From positions 21,544,273 through 21,608,272 of the forward strand of contig NC_079513.1 of assembly GCF_000801105.2 (NCBI RefSeq): a stretch of DNA of 64,000 nucleotides. Reading direction: 5' to 3'. This DNA comes from Raphanus sativus (Eukaryota; Streptophyta; Magnoliopsida; Brassicales; Brassicaceae). Under the pieces are notes generated by a model, which saw nothing but the letters and a program-made list of their open reading frames with translations, was not told the origin of the DNA and made no database searches. Within the stretch, counting starts at the first letter, position 1; every line of letters begins with the position of its first letter. Position numbers and translations under genes: made by a program. Below, piece after piece: positions 42,792 through 55,720 of the stretch.

Positions 42792-44132
42792 TCAAAGTTT
42801 TGTATCCTTGAGTAGGTTCTCCACAGTCTCAACAAATTTATCAGTGTAACCGGTTAATAATCCAGGACTAACCACAAGCTCCTTCAACTTGGAGTGGTTC
42901 TTCCTCACCTGACTCCCAATCTCACTATCTTTGTCCATCACAGAGTTGACCGCAACACTCAAGTTCTCCTTGGAGAACCATCCTGTTTCTTCTCTTGGTA
43001 CTTCAACCGCAACCTCTAGTTCATCAGTCAACAATCTCGTGTTGAGAACTTGATCAGCCAAATACGGAATCAAGACTATCTGGCAATCACTCATTAGAGA
43101 CTCCCACATCGAACCGAATCCACAATGGCTCACAAAGCAGCCTACTGATGGATGAGCCAATATCAACGGTTGCTGCACCCACTCTCCCCAAACTATTCCA
43201 CGACCCTTTACCCTCTCCTCGAATCCTTCTGGTAAGGCTTCTAGAATATTCTTTGCACCTCTCGGTGGCGTTACCGCTACAAAAAACGGCAGACCAGTGA
43301 GCTCCATTCCTAAACATAGTTCTTGGAATTGGTCTTTCTCCAAAGTGATTTGGCTTCCTAGTGCACAATACACTACAGATCCTGGTCCAAACCCACTCAG
43401 CCAATGATTCCATCTGTCTTCAAGTGGTTGACTTCTGTCTAGCTCGGGAAGCATTGGACCGGTCAAGAGAACATTCTTCTGGTACTGACTCCCTATATAG
43501 TCGCAAAATTTACCTTCGATTTCTTCACATGTCCTAACCGAAATGAAATCACAATTCTTAAGACTTGTGGTAAACCGATCGTAAAACCTCTTGTAGTAAA
43601 CGGAGAATGACGACATGGCGTGAGCATCATGTGCGCGGAACAACAACTTGGATGAAGGATAACCAGGTGGAGGAACTCCGAATTCACCACCAGGGACAAG
43701 GTCATGAGCTATACATGTAGCTGATATCACGTTGTACATCATACTCTTCACACCATGCTCTCTTGCCACTTCTGGAACCCAGTAAGCATAATCGAACAAG
43801 ATCAGGTCCGGTCTCGAAGCACGAACCGCGACTTCGACTTGATCGCGTGTCCGATCTATGGACACGATCAAGAACTTCCACAACGTGATGGGGATGTCCG
43901 AGGGGGTCTCGGCGCCAGCAGGGAGACCATCAACGTGAGGAACGGTGATGGGATGTAAGACGATGCTGTCTGGGAACAGATTAAGATGTTCTAATTGTTT
44001 CTTAGCTTTCTTAGGCAGCAAGAAAGTAACCCTATGACCTTTCTCAGCTAACTTGTTGGCTAGATGCAAGTATGGAGTAAAGTGACCATAAGCGAACCAA
44101 GGGAACATAAGAGCGTGGAGCTTTTGGCCCAT
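42792..44132 (-). CDS. UDP-glycosyltransferase, UGT79B family (UGT79B9-like)
   Basis: A 446-aa intronless GT1 enzyme. The start is the ATG at 44132 ([17 protein letters not shown]), as in family members. The frame runs 57 bp further upstream, to 44189, without a conserved start. The catalytic His is H17 and its Asp partner D114 (ILFDYAYW). The plant secondary-product (PSPG) box of 44 residues spans W318-Q361 ([16 protein letters not shown], then [10 protein letters not shown]), ending in Gln. UGT79B enzymes add a sugar to the sugar of flavonoid 3-O-glycosides in the cytosol; the exact donor cannot be read from sequence. The overall sequence best recalls At5g53990 (UGT79B9), and the related UGT at 59166-60509 recalls UGT79B6. 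Full length, no lesions. Confidence 0.9.
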   Translation of the reverse strand: MGQKLHALMFPWFAYGHFTPYLHLANKLAEKGHRVTFLLPKKAKKQLEHLNLFPDSIVLHPITVPHVDGLPAGAETPSDIPITLWKFLIVSIDRTRDQVEVAVRASRPDLILFDYAYWVPEVAREHGVKSMMYNVISATCIAHDLVPGGEFGVPPPGYPSSKLLFRAHDAHAMSSFSVYYKRFYDRFTTSLKNCDFISVRTCEEIEGKFCDYIGSQYQKNVLLTGPMLPELDRSQPLEDRWNHWLSGFGPGSVVYCALGSQITLEKDQFQELCLGMELTGLPFFVAVTPPRGAKNILEALPEGFEERVKGRGIVWGEWVQQPLILAHPSVGCFVSHCGFGSMWESLMSDCQIVLIPYLADQVLNTRLLTDELEVAVEVPREETGWFSKENLSVAVNSVMDKDSEIGSQVRKNHSKLKELVVSPGLLTGYTDKFVETVENLLKDTKL

Positions 44133-44247
44133 TTTTTCTTCGCTTGGTGTCGAAACAAGGCAGAACACAAAATTTAAGACGTCTTTCAAAGAGAGCCAAA
44201 ATTAAGAAGAAAGTTTTGTTTGATGATTTACAGTGAGGTCTCACCCC

Positions 44248-44255
44248 TTTATATA
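44248..44255 (-). promoter_or_regulatory. TATA box of the UGT79B9-like gene
   Basis: TATATAAA on the minus strand, about 115 bp before the ATG at 44132, followed by GGGGTGAGACC. The transcription start is expected near 44220. Confidence 0.6.
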
Positions 44256-44329
44256 CACATTCCACTTTTCGGGATGGACGGCTGGGATCAAACCCATATG
44301 AAGTATGTTTAGCCCTTAAGCTATCTATA

Positions 44330-44570
44330 CACTCCCTTAAGATTATCTACACAATTTCATACCCCTTAAGAGTTAAGAGTATCTACATGATTTCATACCC
44401 CTTAATAGTATCTACAGGATTTCATACCCCTTAATAGTATCTACAAAATTTCATACCTCTTAAGATTATCTGCAAGATATCATACTCCTTAAAATTATCT
44501 ACAAGATTTCATACCTCTTAAGATTATCTTCAAAATTTCATACTCCTTAATATTATCTACACGTTTTTTT
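44330..44570 (+). repeat. 33-35-bp minisatellite in the UGT promoter
   Basis: About seven degenerate copies of a unit with TTTCATACCCCTTAA and TATCTACA lie 80-320 bp upstream of the UGT TATA box. The copies differ by base changes and small indels. Confidence 0.75.
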
Positions 44571-45131
44571 TACCTCCTTATGAAATCTTGTAAATAATCT
44601 TAAGAGGTACCGAATCTTATGGTTGTACCAAAGGTTCTTGAATCCTTAATTGATGATCCTACTGTAGTGATGCCCGGTTTACGGCACATTAATAAAATTT
44701 TAACTAAAATTAAAAGATTCCATACCTTTCTAGATTGCTTAGATATTTTACAAGAGTACTTATAGAACCTCAAAAAACAATTCTAAAAAATAGGTTTAGT
44801 TCTTTTTTTTTTTTGGACGGTCCATTTGCACATCTTTTACTGGACGTTTATTTTTAAATGGACCATAACACTTAGGTAAAACTAGTTGATGATTCACAGC
44901 TTATGTAGACTAATACAAATGTACCTAATAATTTTTAATTCTAATGTTTATTTTTATTAAAAAATTAGATATCAATTTTAAATTAATATTATAGATTATA
45001 AAATTTAAATATTCATATTATGTTTTTTGTTTCATAGTTTTATTTATGGGATGTAGAATTGTATAGTAATGAGAGAAATTGTGAAAACTACCCCAATTTG
45101 AATATCACTTTTCATGTTTAACTTAACCACA
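44571..45131. other. AT-rich intergenic
   Basis: Nothing recognised. Confidence 0.4.
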
Positions 45132-46398
45132 TCTATTATATTACAACTCACTTAATGTGTGATATTTTAAGTTGAACCATTATTTAGAAGATTTATAAAA
45201 TACACATAACTTAACTAAAATAGAAGTCACAACTCACTTCATGTGTGATATTTTAAGTTGGACCATTATTTAGAAGATTTATAAAATACACATAACTTAA
45301 CTATAATATCATCTAATATCTTTATTTTATTTAAAATAAAATAAATATTAATTTAAGAAAATTCTAACAAAATCTTTGAAGAATTTTTTCAGAATCTTTT
45401 CAAAAAAAAAATCAAAAATTGATTAATTTAAATTTTAGTTGTCATAAAATATAATCAGAAATTTAAATTTAATTTTTTTTATTTATAAACAAAAAACAAT
45501 TATATAAAATATTGTAATGATAATAGCCACTTAAAATGATTACTTTTAAAACATACATTTTACAAAGATTTTAAAAATATTTTACATTTTACAAAGATTT
45601 TAAAAAGATTTTGTTGGAAAGCAATATCCATTTCTGTTTACTTATATAACATGTATAAAAATTAAACTTATCTTAAAATTTATATATAAAATAATCTATT
45701 ATATAAACTGAATAAACAAAACAAATTACTAAAATAAATCTAGCACTTTGAGTTACGGGTCGGGATCATAATAAACTAAATACAAAATAATTCTCAAGAA
45801 TGTCATTTCTAACAAATCTATCATTTTAATTAAAACTATTATATTGAACTAAATATGATAAAATTATTTTAAATTGATAAGTTAGTATATTTTATTTTCA
45901 TAAATATAAAACATTTATTCTAAAAATATAATATGTTGATAGAATGGTTTAGCATTAATAAACTCTATAATACATGTTAAAAAAAATAATTTTTCTTAAC
46001 TTTTATATATACAATAACTTATTATATAAACTGAATAAACAAAACAAATTTCTCAAGGAAATCTAGCACTTTGAATTATGGGTCGGGATCATAATAAATT
46101 AAATATAAAATAATTCTCAAATATATGTCATTTTTTAATCATCAAAATCAAATTCAATAGGAAAAATTAAATACATAATAAGAAGCAACATATATATATA
46201 TATATGTGTGTGTGTGTGATCATTTGAAATAATTAGTTAATTAACAGCATGAAAACCATGAAATTATTGTAGTTGAAATAGTGATTTAAACATTTAAATA
46301 TATGAATAATCTTAAAAATATATACCAATTAAATAAAACAATATATATATATATATATGAAAATAAATATCCGCACAGTTGTGCGGATCAAAATCTAG
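45132..46398 (+). mobile_element. non-autonomous Helitron
   Basis: The 3' end is clear: hairpin CCGCACAGTTGTGCGG, then ATCAAAATCTAG and host T. The proposed 5' end is TCTATTATATTACAACTC after host A at 45131. Just inside it, a block of about 80 bp with ACTCACTTCATGTGTGATAT is present twice (about 45144-45206 and 45228-45303). GGGTCGGGATCATAATAAA recurs at 45757 and 46080. No genes. Confidence 0.65.
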
Positions 46399-47441
46399 TA
46401 TACTCTTATTTTCGAAGAGATAAATAGACATTTATAACCCTAGAGTTAATTAATCTACACGAAGAGTTTAGGTTGAAGTATGAGAGTTTTAGAATGTAAG
46501 GTTTGAGATTTTAGTAAATATATAAATAAATACCTAATTTTAAAAAAGTTTCAAAAAGAATTTTTGAATTTCAAAAAAAAAATTTGAAAAACAAAATCGA
46601 AAAATTCAAAAAAAAAACTATATAAAGGTTTGAATTTAAATAGTTATAATTCGAACACTATTAAAAAAATTCACTATTACTGTTTAATAATTATTTATAT
46701 ATCTATAAAACATGGATATAGGAATATTTTACCTCTTTAATAAAAAATGTATTTTTGAAAATATCTATTTAATGATGATAAATATGATTAATGGTACTAA
46801 ATGTGGTAAAAGTGAATTTTCCCCTGATAATAATCAAATTAGGAAATTTGGATTTGAAATTAAATACTTATTGTACTTATAGACTGAAAATAAATTCAAT
46901 GGCACGGAAAATACTGTAAACAATCACAACCCATAAAACATCAATATTATATATTTTCTACAATTAAGATTTAGAAAGAAAAACATAAAATAATAAATTA
47001 GGAAACATATTATTTGTGTATTCTCATATTATATTTATTATTTTTCAAATATTTAGTATTATTGAATATTTTAATCCTAGTTTTTAATGCTTGCATATAT
47101 TTTAATATTTTTAGTAAATTTTCATTTTGTCATGTATATAATATTTTCTAATTTAGTTTTAAAAATATATTTTGATTACGTTTGTGATTTTACAGACCAA
47201 TTCATTATTATTATAAATTCATTTGTGATTTTGATTTTTTATGTATAAATATAAACTAATTTATTTTAAGTTAGGAATATGATTATTTAATATTATATAT
47301 ATATATTTAACATAAGAATATAATTTATACTTTTTTTTGTCATCTGATGGATTAATATAATTTATACTTTACCACATGTTTTTATGATACTTTACCTTTA
47401 ATCTTAACTGTAATATTGTAATAATTTGTATCGGGTCAATA
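46399..47441. other. AT-rich intergenic between Helitrons
   Basis: Nothing recognised. Confidence 0.4.
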
Positions 47442-48780
47442 TCCTTATATACTAAAGCGCAAGTCGCCTAACGAATTAAATCTTGACATGTGGATTTTTT
47501 TTTTTGAAAATATATATTTTTTAGTTTCCTATTTTTATATATTCCAAATTCAAAAAACTATCCTATTTTTTCTCAGAAACCCACGTTATACTTTTTGAAA
47601 CCGTTTCATGTTATATACTTTTTGAAACTGTTTTTGTAAGTGTCTCTATATAAATTAGTCTACTTTTCTTAATTGTACTCTTACAAAAGCATCGTCTTCA
47701 TAGGTGAGTTCTGGATTTGAAACTGTTTTATCATTTATGTACCTCTGATCAAAATTTTACTCACTAATCTTTCTCTCTCTCTTTTCTTCATCTCTCTTTT
47801 CTTTTCCATAGCGTCATGGTTCTTTTCAATTGAGTCCTTCAACTGATAGAGAACTCCATAATTATTCTTAATTTAGATTCAGTTTATATTATTTTCCTTT
47901 AATAACCTCTTAATTGTTTTGGAAAATCAGAGATTTGCTAGCAATGAAGGAAGAAGACAAAAGACAAACAAGCTTTCTCCACAACAAACTTCGAACTAAA
48001 GTAGAACCGTAATCAATAAAAAAAAAATGGTATGTTTAGTTATTTGATTCACTCTTTTATGTTACTCTTTATAAAACACTCTGTTTTGATTTTGTAACTT
48101 GGAAGAAATCATATCTCATCTCATGATTAATAAATGATGCGATGCCACTCCACCGAGAAAAAAAGAAAAAAAAAGTATCAACAATTAGGAAAACCGTATA
48201 ACAGTTTTGTGAAACCCCACTACATTACCCATGATCATTCTTCTTTATCCATGACCATGACCATATAGATTTTCTTTAGTAAAATGATCATATAGACTTT
48301 AAAGCATAGTAGCATACATTAAGCATAGAGATCACATGTTTAAAAAAGGATCACGTGTTCTTTGTTACATTCTATTTTTATTGTTTTATTAGATTTATAA
48401 TATTAGTTTTGTTCGTAAATTAACATACTGAATGAAACAATAAAATTGCAGGTCAAGGTCCAAAATTAGGAAAAAATAATGAAACAAAAAAGTAGTAAAA
48501 CGGGAAAGCTTCAAAGTAATATTTATATCCAATAAGCTAACTAAATCAATGTATGAATATTTAAATAAATCTAACTTCATTTATAGTATTTTGTGGTTAA
48601 ACAATGGTAAGTGTGTTGACAAACAAAAATGGTAAGTGTGTTAGTATTTCTTATATATACACATATCCTTCTGATAAATCAAAGGTAAATAATACATGTT
48701 ATTTGTAGTTATATATAATTAAAATTTTATTTTATTTGTAAGCAAATATATTTCCATGCGAAGCATGGGCGCAATACTAG
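47442..48780 (+). mobile_element. complete non-autonomous Helitron
   Basis: The 5' end is TCCTTATATACTAAAGCGCA after host A at 47441. The 3' end is a perfect hairpin, CCATGCGAAGCATGG, then GCGCAATACTAG, and host T at 48781. The length is 1339 bp. No RepHel coding. Confidence 0.8.
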
Positions 48781-49085
48781 TTTTCAATAAATCGCTAACT
48801 TTGAATGAGTCAGCGCCCAAATGGCAAATGATTTGTCGAGTCACTCTAAAACGACATCGTTTTATTGTTTTGAATTGCGATAACTAATTTTCTAAAAAAA
48901 TGCCATAACAACTAACCGAACCCTGGTCTCATTCGAGCAACAAAGAACGCGGAAACCACTGTTCTACTGCAGCTATTAACTTCAAAGTAACAGATTGTTA
49001 GTTATGGTTCAATACATTTATAATATTTTGAAATATATTAATAACTACCTCATATATCATCTCATCATTACAACAATATATATAT

Positions 49086-49144
<59 letters not shown>

Positions 49145-50736
49145 AAAACTAAATGAAATTACAAATATAGTTTTTACATCAACTTGTATATTAGATTTTT
49201 TATAAATATATACATTTTATCAAAATTAATCATAAGTGTGCATTAGAAAAACAAAACTAAAGCAATACTAATCAAACAACTTTTTTGTTGATAGTTAAAT
49301 GATTAAAATTATATGTAAAATTATAGGTTCATTAGATTAATTAACAGTTTTTTTCTACTAGTTTATGGTCAAATATACCCAAAGTTGAGGAAAATTTGTA
49401 AGATAATAGTACAACTTTATAAATCGATGTTTCATGTTTATAATTTATCAAACATCAATACAATTAAAACAGCAGACATTTTTCAGGCATCCCCTTAATT
49501 TTTCAAACTAATTACAAAAAATGTCACTGAAATATATTAAATATCAACATTTAAATTACCTGAAATATTTTGAAGAGATCTTTAGAAAATCTGAACAAAC
49601 AATATTCACCCTAATATAATTTCACATAAAATTTGAATTAAATAGTCACATTTTTATTTGTATATGTGATAGTACATAGACGTTTTTGTCCTACGTAAAC
49701 TTATATTTTTATTTTTTTTGTTTCAATATATATTATCATCATAACTATGTTTAACATAGATAGGTGGGGTTTAATATGATTATAACATAACTTAGTAATG
49801 CCACTTTACTGCACATATCCAATTAGTTAAATTCGAACAAAAGAACGATACATATACATTTTTATTATATGAAAATAACTTTGAAATTATATTACATACT
49901 ATATATTATACTATTGTGTTTATTTTTACAAATTCCAAAATAAGTGTTCCATTTCTATTTTTAAAGAAAAATTGAAAAACAATATTTTATAATTATAATA
50001 AGACATAAAATAACATTTCTAATAAATGATTACTCATCCAACTTTAAGCTGAAAAAATGAATATATTGCACATTCAAATTTTGTTAAAGATACAAAGTTT
50101 GAATTCACTTAAAAATAATTAAAATATAATATCTATGTGAATCTTAACATAAATTATATATGATAAAATAGAAAAAAATGTATTTACTATGATTTCAAAC
50201 CATAAATTAGTTTGGCTTCAGAAACACGGATCAAATATTTATATTGTCAAATTAAAATGTACAAACAAAATAACCTCGCTGTTAAAGTACGGATCATAGG
50301 TTACCACGATAAGATATTTCAAGAAATACTCGGTTTAGATATATTAGGGGTACGTGGGCAAAAAAAATATAAACTGAACCGAGTCAAACGGAACTAACCA
50401 AACCGATACTGATTCAAACCGAACCAAAATAATTTTCAAATAATTCGATTGAAGATTTTTCCAACCCGAATGGTTCGGTTTGAAACCGAACAGAACCGAG
50501 AAACCGAACCAAACTAACTATGATTTACTTCAGTTGGAAATTACTAAAATTGAACTAAGCAAACCAACCCGACCCCGAACCGAGAAGATAACCGAAGTGC
50601 CCACCCCTAAGATATATGGTAGGCAATTTTCATTTGATTTTGATATCGACAATCCATGTCAGAGTTTCAATTCAGTAATAAAAATGTTCTTATAAAAATC
50701 ATCTTTGAATTTTTTTGTACTAAATTATAACAAAAA
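48781..50736. other. AT-rich DNA with (TA)n microsatellite and CCGAACC block
   Basis: No gene. A long TA/CA microsatellite lies at about 49076-49138. CCGAACC-type words fill 50370-50610 (GAACCGAGAAACCGAACC), as in the other Helitrons, so most of this stretch probably belongs to the Helitron ending at 50771. Its 5' end was not found. Confidence 0.45.
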
Positions 50737-50771
50737 AGTCTCGCACTTTTAAAGTGCGGGTCAAAACCTAG
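50737..50771 (+). mobile_element. Helitron 3' terminus (plus orientation)
   Basis: CGCACTTTTAAAGTGCGGGT forms a near-perfect hairpin, followed by CAAAACCTAG and host T. Confidence 0.7.
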
Positions 50772-51009
50772 TTCTTGTTAAGACATCAGTTTTGTTGTGA
50801 AATGAAACTAACAGAAAAATCCATGCGCTCATTATTTCAAAATAAGGATAGCAGTCACTTATAAGAGTATGTAGATATCTTTAATCGTGTGTAAGACCAT
50901 CCGCAACGCGGTTGCTAGTCCATTCCTTAGGCCCATTCCTTATTTTTTTTTGATTATATTAACAATATAATTAGCGAGCCCGCTAAGGAAGAGTGCTTAG
51001 CTAAGCCAT

Positions 51010-54000
51010 TGATATCTCATGTTTTTATAGGTTTTTAGATTCATATTTTAGTTCATTTTGATAATTTTAGGTTGCATTTAGATGTATATATTGCATTGGC
51101 ATGCACATTTGCATGTCACAGGGTCTAAAGTGCACAATTGGAAGTTTTGGGCTAAATTGTGGGCGTTTCTGCAAGTTCAATAGTTTTGGGGTCACTTCGT
51201 GAAAACCGAAAATAGAAGGACCAGATGTGCAATAAACGAAGAGATCTCCATTGGAGTTGTTTGAGCTTCTCGATCTGAAGCGGCGGCGATGGGCTGAGAC
51301 CACGACAACGACGATTCCGGCGGCTAACATGGCGGATTGATGAGCAGAGCACGACGCGGAGATGGAGATGTCTTGAGCCGGTGACAACGAGGCTTGGCTG
51401 ACGACGACTGCGGGAAGATATCGTGGAGGAGAGCTGAGGTGGTCGGAATTGATGATTGGAGCACCGGAGAGCTTGATGCCACCGCCGGAGAAGCTTGTTT
51501 TACGGAGGAGACTTGAGCTCGAGTTTGTTTTGGCGAGGAAGAGGACTCGGAGCTCAAGCTCGTAGAGGTTCACAGCGGCTTGCCAAAACGGGCCCATGGA
51601 GTCGCTGTGGTCAGAACACGGGTGATGGGAGCGGCTTGATGAACCCGCTCGGCAAAATCCACATCAAGAGCTAAGCTTCAGAGCGGGGAGAAGCAGCGAG
51701 TACAAGAACCCGCTCCGGAGAAGACAAGAAGCAATTTCCAAATGTTGACCGGTTTAGTCCGGTTTGACCCGGTTTAATTCAACTGAACCAGGTCGATTTT
51801 GGTTTCTTATATATAGTTTTAGATCCCAAAAACCCTAATGTATCTCATTTTCTCTCAAGACTTTGTTTCATCTTGTAAAAGCTTGAACCTTTTAATCATT
51901 TTAAGGAAGTTCTTCATCTTAAATCTTGTTTCTCCTTCTCATAAACATGATTAGCCTTGAATCTCACATAGATTTAAGGTTTCTCATGGAGATTAGAGAG
52001 TAGACACACATTGAATTCATGGGTTAGGGTGATTAGGGTGATTAAGTGAAGATCTAGGGTGTTTAGTGTTAGATCTATTGTTTCCTTGCTTGTCTACTAT
52101 CCTTAATGCTAGATTAAAGTTGGCCTCTTTGATCTAGAGCTCTAGACATTTCCCACCCACAAGGTGTTTGATGAAATGTCTGAACCAAGTAGAGCTTGCT
52201 CTAAACTTGCCTTACACAAAGACCATTGTGTTAAGGGAGTTTAGATAGTTAATAGACCCATCCCTAATGATTGCTTAGATCTTTTAGGCTCAAAGACCTT
52301 TGGTGTCTAGTTGATTAAAGCAAATGAACATTCTTCTTGACCATAGAGCTTGTTTATTTGAGTGTTCTAGACTTAAGGAAGTGTTTGATTGTTAGCTTGT
52401 CACTCTACCTTGGATCTTAGTCACCCAAAGTCAAGTTCCTAGTCTCATGGATTCTACCTTAGCATTTGACTGAAAGTTTAGTTCTTGCACTTATTTCTTG
52501 ATAGGATTTGAGATCACCTTTGTTTATATTCTAGGATCTTAGCTTGTTACCATCATCCATCTTCATATTTGCTTAGATTAAGATAGTTTGTGTATTCTTG
52601 GTGCTATAGATCACTAGTTCTCTGTGGTTCGACAACCTTTATATACTATCATTTGACTTGGGAGCATTGAAAACTTCCAATATCAAATTTGAGCTTGTTC
52701 TAAACTTGCCTTACACAAAGACCATTGTGTTAAGGGAGTTTAGATAGTTAATAGACTCATCCCTAATGATTGCTTAGATCTTTTAGGCTCAAAGACCTTT
52801 GGTGTCTAGTTGATTAAAGCAAATGAACATTCTTCTTGACCATAGAGCTTGTTTATTTGAGTGTTCTAGACTTAAGGAAGTGTTTGATTGTTAGCTTGTC
52901 ACTCTACCTTGGATCTTAGTCACCCAAAGTCAAGTTCCTAGTCTCATGGATTCTACCTTAGCATTTGACTGAAAGTTTAGTTCTTGCACTTATTTCTTGA
53001 TAGGATTTGAGATCACCTTTGTTTATATTCTAGGATCTTAGCTTGTTACCATCATCCATCTTCATATTTGCTTAGATTAAGATAGTTTGTGTATTCTTGG
53101 TGCTATAGATCACTAGTTCTCTGTGGTTCGACAACCTTTATATACTATCATTTGACTTGGGAGCATTGAAAACTTCCAATATCAAATTTGAGCTTGCTCT
53201 AAACTTGCCTTACACAAAGACCATTGTGTTTAAGGGAGTTTAGATAGTTAATAGACTCATCCCTAATGATTGCTTAGATCTTTTAGGCTCAAAGACCTTT
53301 GGTGTCTAGTTGATTAAAGCAAATGAACATTCTTCTTGACCATAGAGCTTGTTTATTTGAGTGTTCTAGACTTAAGGAAGTGTTTGATTGTTAGCTTGTC
53401 ACTCTACCTTGGATCTTAGTCACCCAAAGTCAAGTTCCTAGTCTCATGGATTCTACCTTAGCATTTGACTGAAAGTTTAGTTCTTGCACTTATTTCTTGA
53501 TAGGATTTGAGATCACCTTTGTTTATATTCTAGGATCTTAGCTTGTTACCATCATCCATCTTCATATTTGCTTAGATTAAGATAGTTTGTGTATTCTTGG
53601 TGCTATAGATCACTAGTTCTCTGTGGTTCGACAACCTTTATATACTATCATTTGACTTGGGAGCATTGAAAACTTCCAATATCAAATTTGAGCTTGCTCT
53701 AAACTTGCCTTACACAAAGACCATTGTGTTAAGGGAGTTTAGATAGTTAATAGACTCATCCCTAATGATTTCTTAGATCTTTTAGGCTCAAAGACCTTTG
53801 GTGTCTAGTTGATTAAAGCAAATGAACATTCTTCTTGACCATAGAGCTTGTTTATTTGAGTGTTCTAGACTTAAGGAAGTGTTTGATTGTTAGCTTGTCA
53901 CTCTACCTTGGATCTTAGTCACCCAAAGTCAAGTTCCTAGTCTCATGGATTCTACCTTAGCATTTGACTGAAAGTTTAGTTCTTGCACTTATTTCTTGAT

Positions 54001-54183
54001 AGGATTTGAGATCACCTTTGTTTATATTCTAGGATCTTAGCTTGTTACCATCATCCATCTTCATATTTGCTTAGATTAAGATAGTTTGTGTATTCTTGGT
54101 GCTATAGATCACTAGTTCTCTGTGGTTCGACAACCTTTATATACTATCATTTGACTTGGGAGCATTGAAAACTTCCAATATCA
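51010..54183 (+). mobile_element. Ty3/gypsy-type LTR, 3.2 kb
   Basis: It starts TGATAT and ends ATATCA, giving matching inverted LTR tips. Three bases later stands an 18-base match to a tRNA-Asp primer-binding site. The first 1.2 kb is single-copy and includes GC-rich DNA at 51240-51740 that produces misleading open frames. The last 2 kb is a four-copy tandem array. The remainder of the element (gag, pol) is missing. Confidence 0.7.
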
Positions 54184-54186
54184 AAT
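52192..54186 (+). repeat. four tandem copies of a 500-bp LTR segment
   Basis: Units begin GAGCTTGCTCTAAACTTGCC at 52192, 52691, 53190 and 53690, with lengths 499, 499, 500 and 497. They differ by only a few bases. Every unit ends in the LTR 3' tip (CTTCCAATATCA) plus AAT, so each internal junction carries a copy of the LTR end and the first bases after it. The array must be young. Confidence 0.9.
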
Positions 54187-54204
54187 TGGCGCCGTTGCCG
54201 GGGA
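54187..54204 (+). promoter_or_regulatory. retrotransposon primer-binding site (tRNA-Asp)
   Basis: TGGCGCCGTTGCCGGGGA is complementary to the 3' end of plant tRNA-Asp, the usual primer of Athila/Tat-like gypsy elements. It fixes the 5' LTR boundary. Confidence 0.85.
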
Positions 54205-54254
54205 AGCTTGTTTCACGGAGGAGACTTGAGCTCGAGTTTGTTTTGGCGAGGATT
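54202..54254 (+). repeat. LTR-internal remnant after the primer-binding site
   Basis: GAAGCTTGTTTCACGGAGGA and the following GAGCTCGAGTTTGTTTTGGC repeat 51488-51540 of the LTR in the same orientation. The internal region of the retrotransposon has been deleted, joining the primer site to the inside of what was probably the 3' LTR through the shared word CCGGRGAAGCTTG. Confidence 0.7.
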
Positions 54255-54835
54255 AATCCTTAAAGACGTGGCGACATCTGATTGGCGCGTCGAACCGAAG
54301 AGTTTGACAAAACGAAAAAAAAAATTCATTCTTCGGTTTCGAGAAGAAAAAAGAAACGAGAGAGCTCTAGAGGCGATACGAAAGGCGATTAGGGTTTTGT
54401 CGGCGTCGAAGGTAAATCAGAGATTTTAGGTCATTGTTTATGCATTTTGGGTTGATGCATGTTGATTTCTACGGTTTTGATGGTTCGTTTGTGGGGTATA
54501 AACAGATTTAGGGTTTTAAATCGAATTGGGAATTTTTATCGATTTAGGGTTTCGTCTCTCAATTTGCTATATTCTTCTTCTCGATCCGGTTAATTGTTGT
54601 TTTCCTCGCTCTTTACGGTTAGGGATTGTTTTCTCTTCGATTGTTTCTATTTTCTTCTTCTCGATTCGGTTTTCTGATGTTACGATTTCTTCTTCTTGTT
54701 GATATTTTCGTCTTCTCGAGTTTTATATTAGGGCTTTCGATTCGCTTTTAGGAGTTTGTAGTCACTATTTTACTTGTCCTTTCCTTATAGTGATATAGCG
54801 AATCTGATAAGGGATTTGTTCTTGCAGGTTCAGTA

Positions 54836-55360
54836 ATGGAGGACGAAATGCGTGATATGAAAGCACACAAAGACTACTACAACATGCTTTATGCCGTTTC
54901 AGATGCGCAACAGGGAATTCCACAAATGTGCCCCTGTGGATCTATCACGAAGGAGTTCGTCGACGAAGAGGATACGTATGATTACCTCCCCGGGAAAAGA
55001 TACTTCATCTGCAAGGACTACGAGGTTTGATATTTCCTGTCTCTTACTTTCTATCTTCTTTTCATTATTGATTTGTTGTTTGACAAAAAAAAATATGTTT
55101 TGGCAGAATGATGGGTTGCATTTCAGGCAACCATGGGTTATGGGTATCCAACAGGAGGTTGAGAGGCTGAAACAACGTGTTAACGAGCAGGAGAAGCTTG
55201 TGAGAGAGTGCACCGCACTTAAGGTTAGATCTTTTTTTATTGTATTGATTGTTTTCTGTACTCGTATTGATTGTTTTCTCTGTTGTGTGTTCAGGAGCAG
55301 GTGAGGAGGCTGCTTATGCGTGTCTCGGAACTTGAGAGAGACAGAGACACAGTCCCCTGA
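54836..55360 (+). CDS. GRF-type zinc-finger/coiled-coil protein (At4g04775-like)
   Basis: Three exons, 54836-55024, 55107-55223 and 55295-55360, all phase 0, encode 123 aa. A 5' UTR intron (about 54412-54827) is suggested by AAG|GTAAAT and TTGCAG. Residues 28-66 hold a GRF-like zinc finger (CPCG, YFICKDY, then GLHFRQPW); the expected fourth ligand position carries His rather than Cys. Residues 70-120 form a heptad-patterned coiled coil (QEVERLKQRVNEQEKLVREC, EQVRRLLMRVSELERDR). GRF fingers bind single-stranded nucleic acid in other proteins. Similar small proteins are common in Brassica genomes. Here it lies inside a Harbinger element, upstream of the Myb-like and transposase genes. Confidence 0.75.
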
Positions 55361-55720
55361 GGTTAGTTTCTTTGTACTCTGTAATCGTTTTGAACTAGTT
55401 TAGTTGTTTCTTTGCAGTCTGTTTTGGTGTTTGTAGTAGTTTAGTTTAGTTTGTTTGAAGTAGTTAAGTTTGAAGTTTAGTTAAGTTTGAAATCGAAACT
55501 GAAAAGATAGGTTGTAAATGCACACCATTAACTATTTTACTCAGTATATTTGTAGGTTGAAAACATTAAATTGTGCCTTATTGATAATTTAGTGTTTAAA
55601 ACATCATTAAATAGCCTGTAGCTGTTCGGATAAGACATATATCTACTAGGATTCAATGGTCTCAACCTCTTATTTAATCTTCTCCGTTTCTACTAGAGTA
55701 ACGGAGAGACTTCTTTGTTA

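Noticed and set aside
51067..51597. 176-codon minus-strand frame and two overlapping ones
   Set aside because: They lie wholly within the GC-rich part of a retrotransposon LTR, have no domain, and overlap each other in several frames. Treated as LTR composition, not a gene.
52192..54186. CRISPR-like or centromeric satellite array
   Set aside because: Units are 500 bp without spacers and each ends in an LTR tip before a tRNA primer site, so the array belongs to a retrotransposon LTR.
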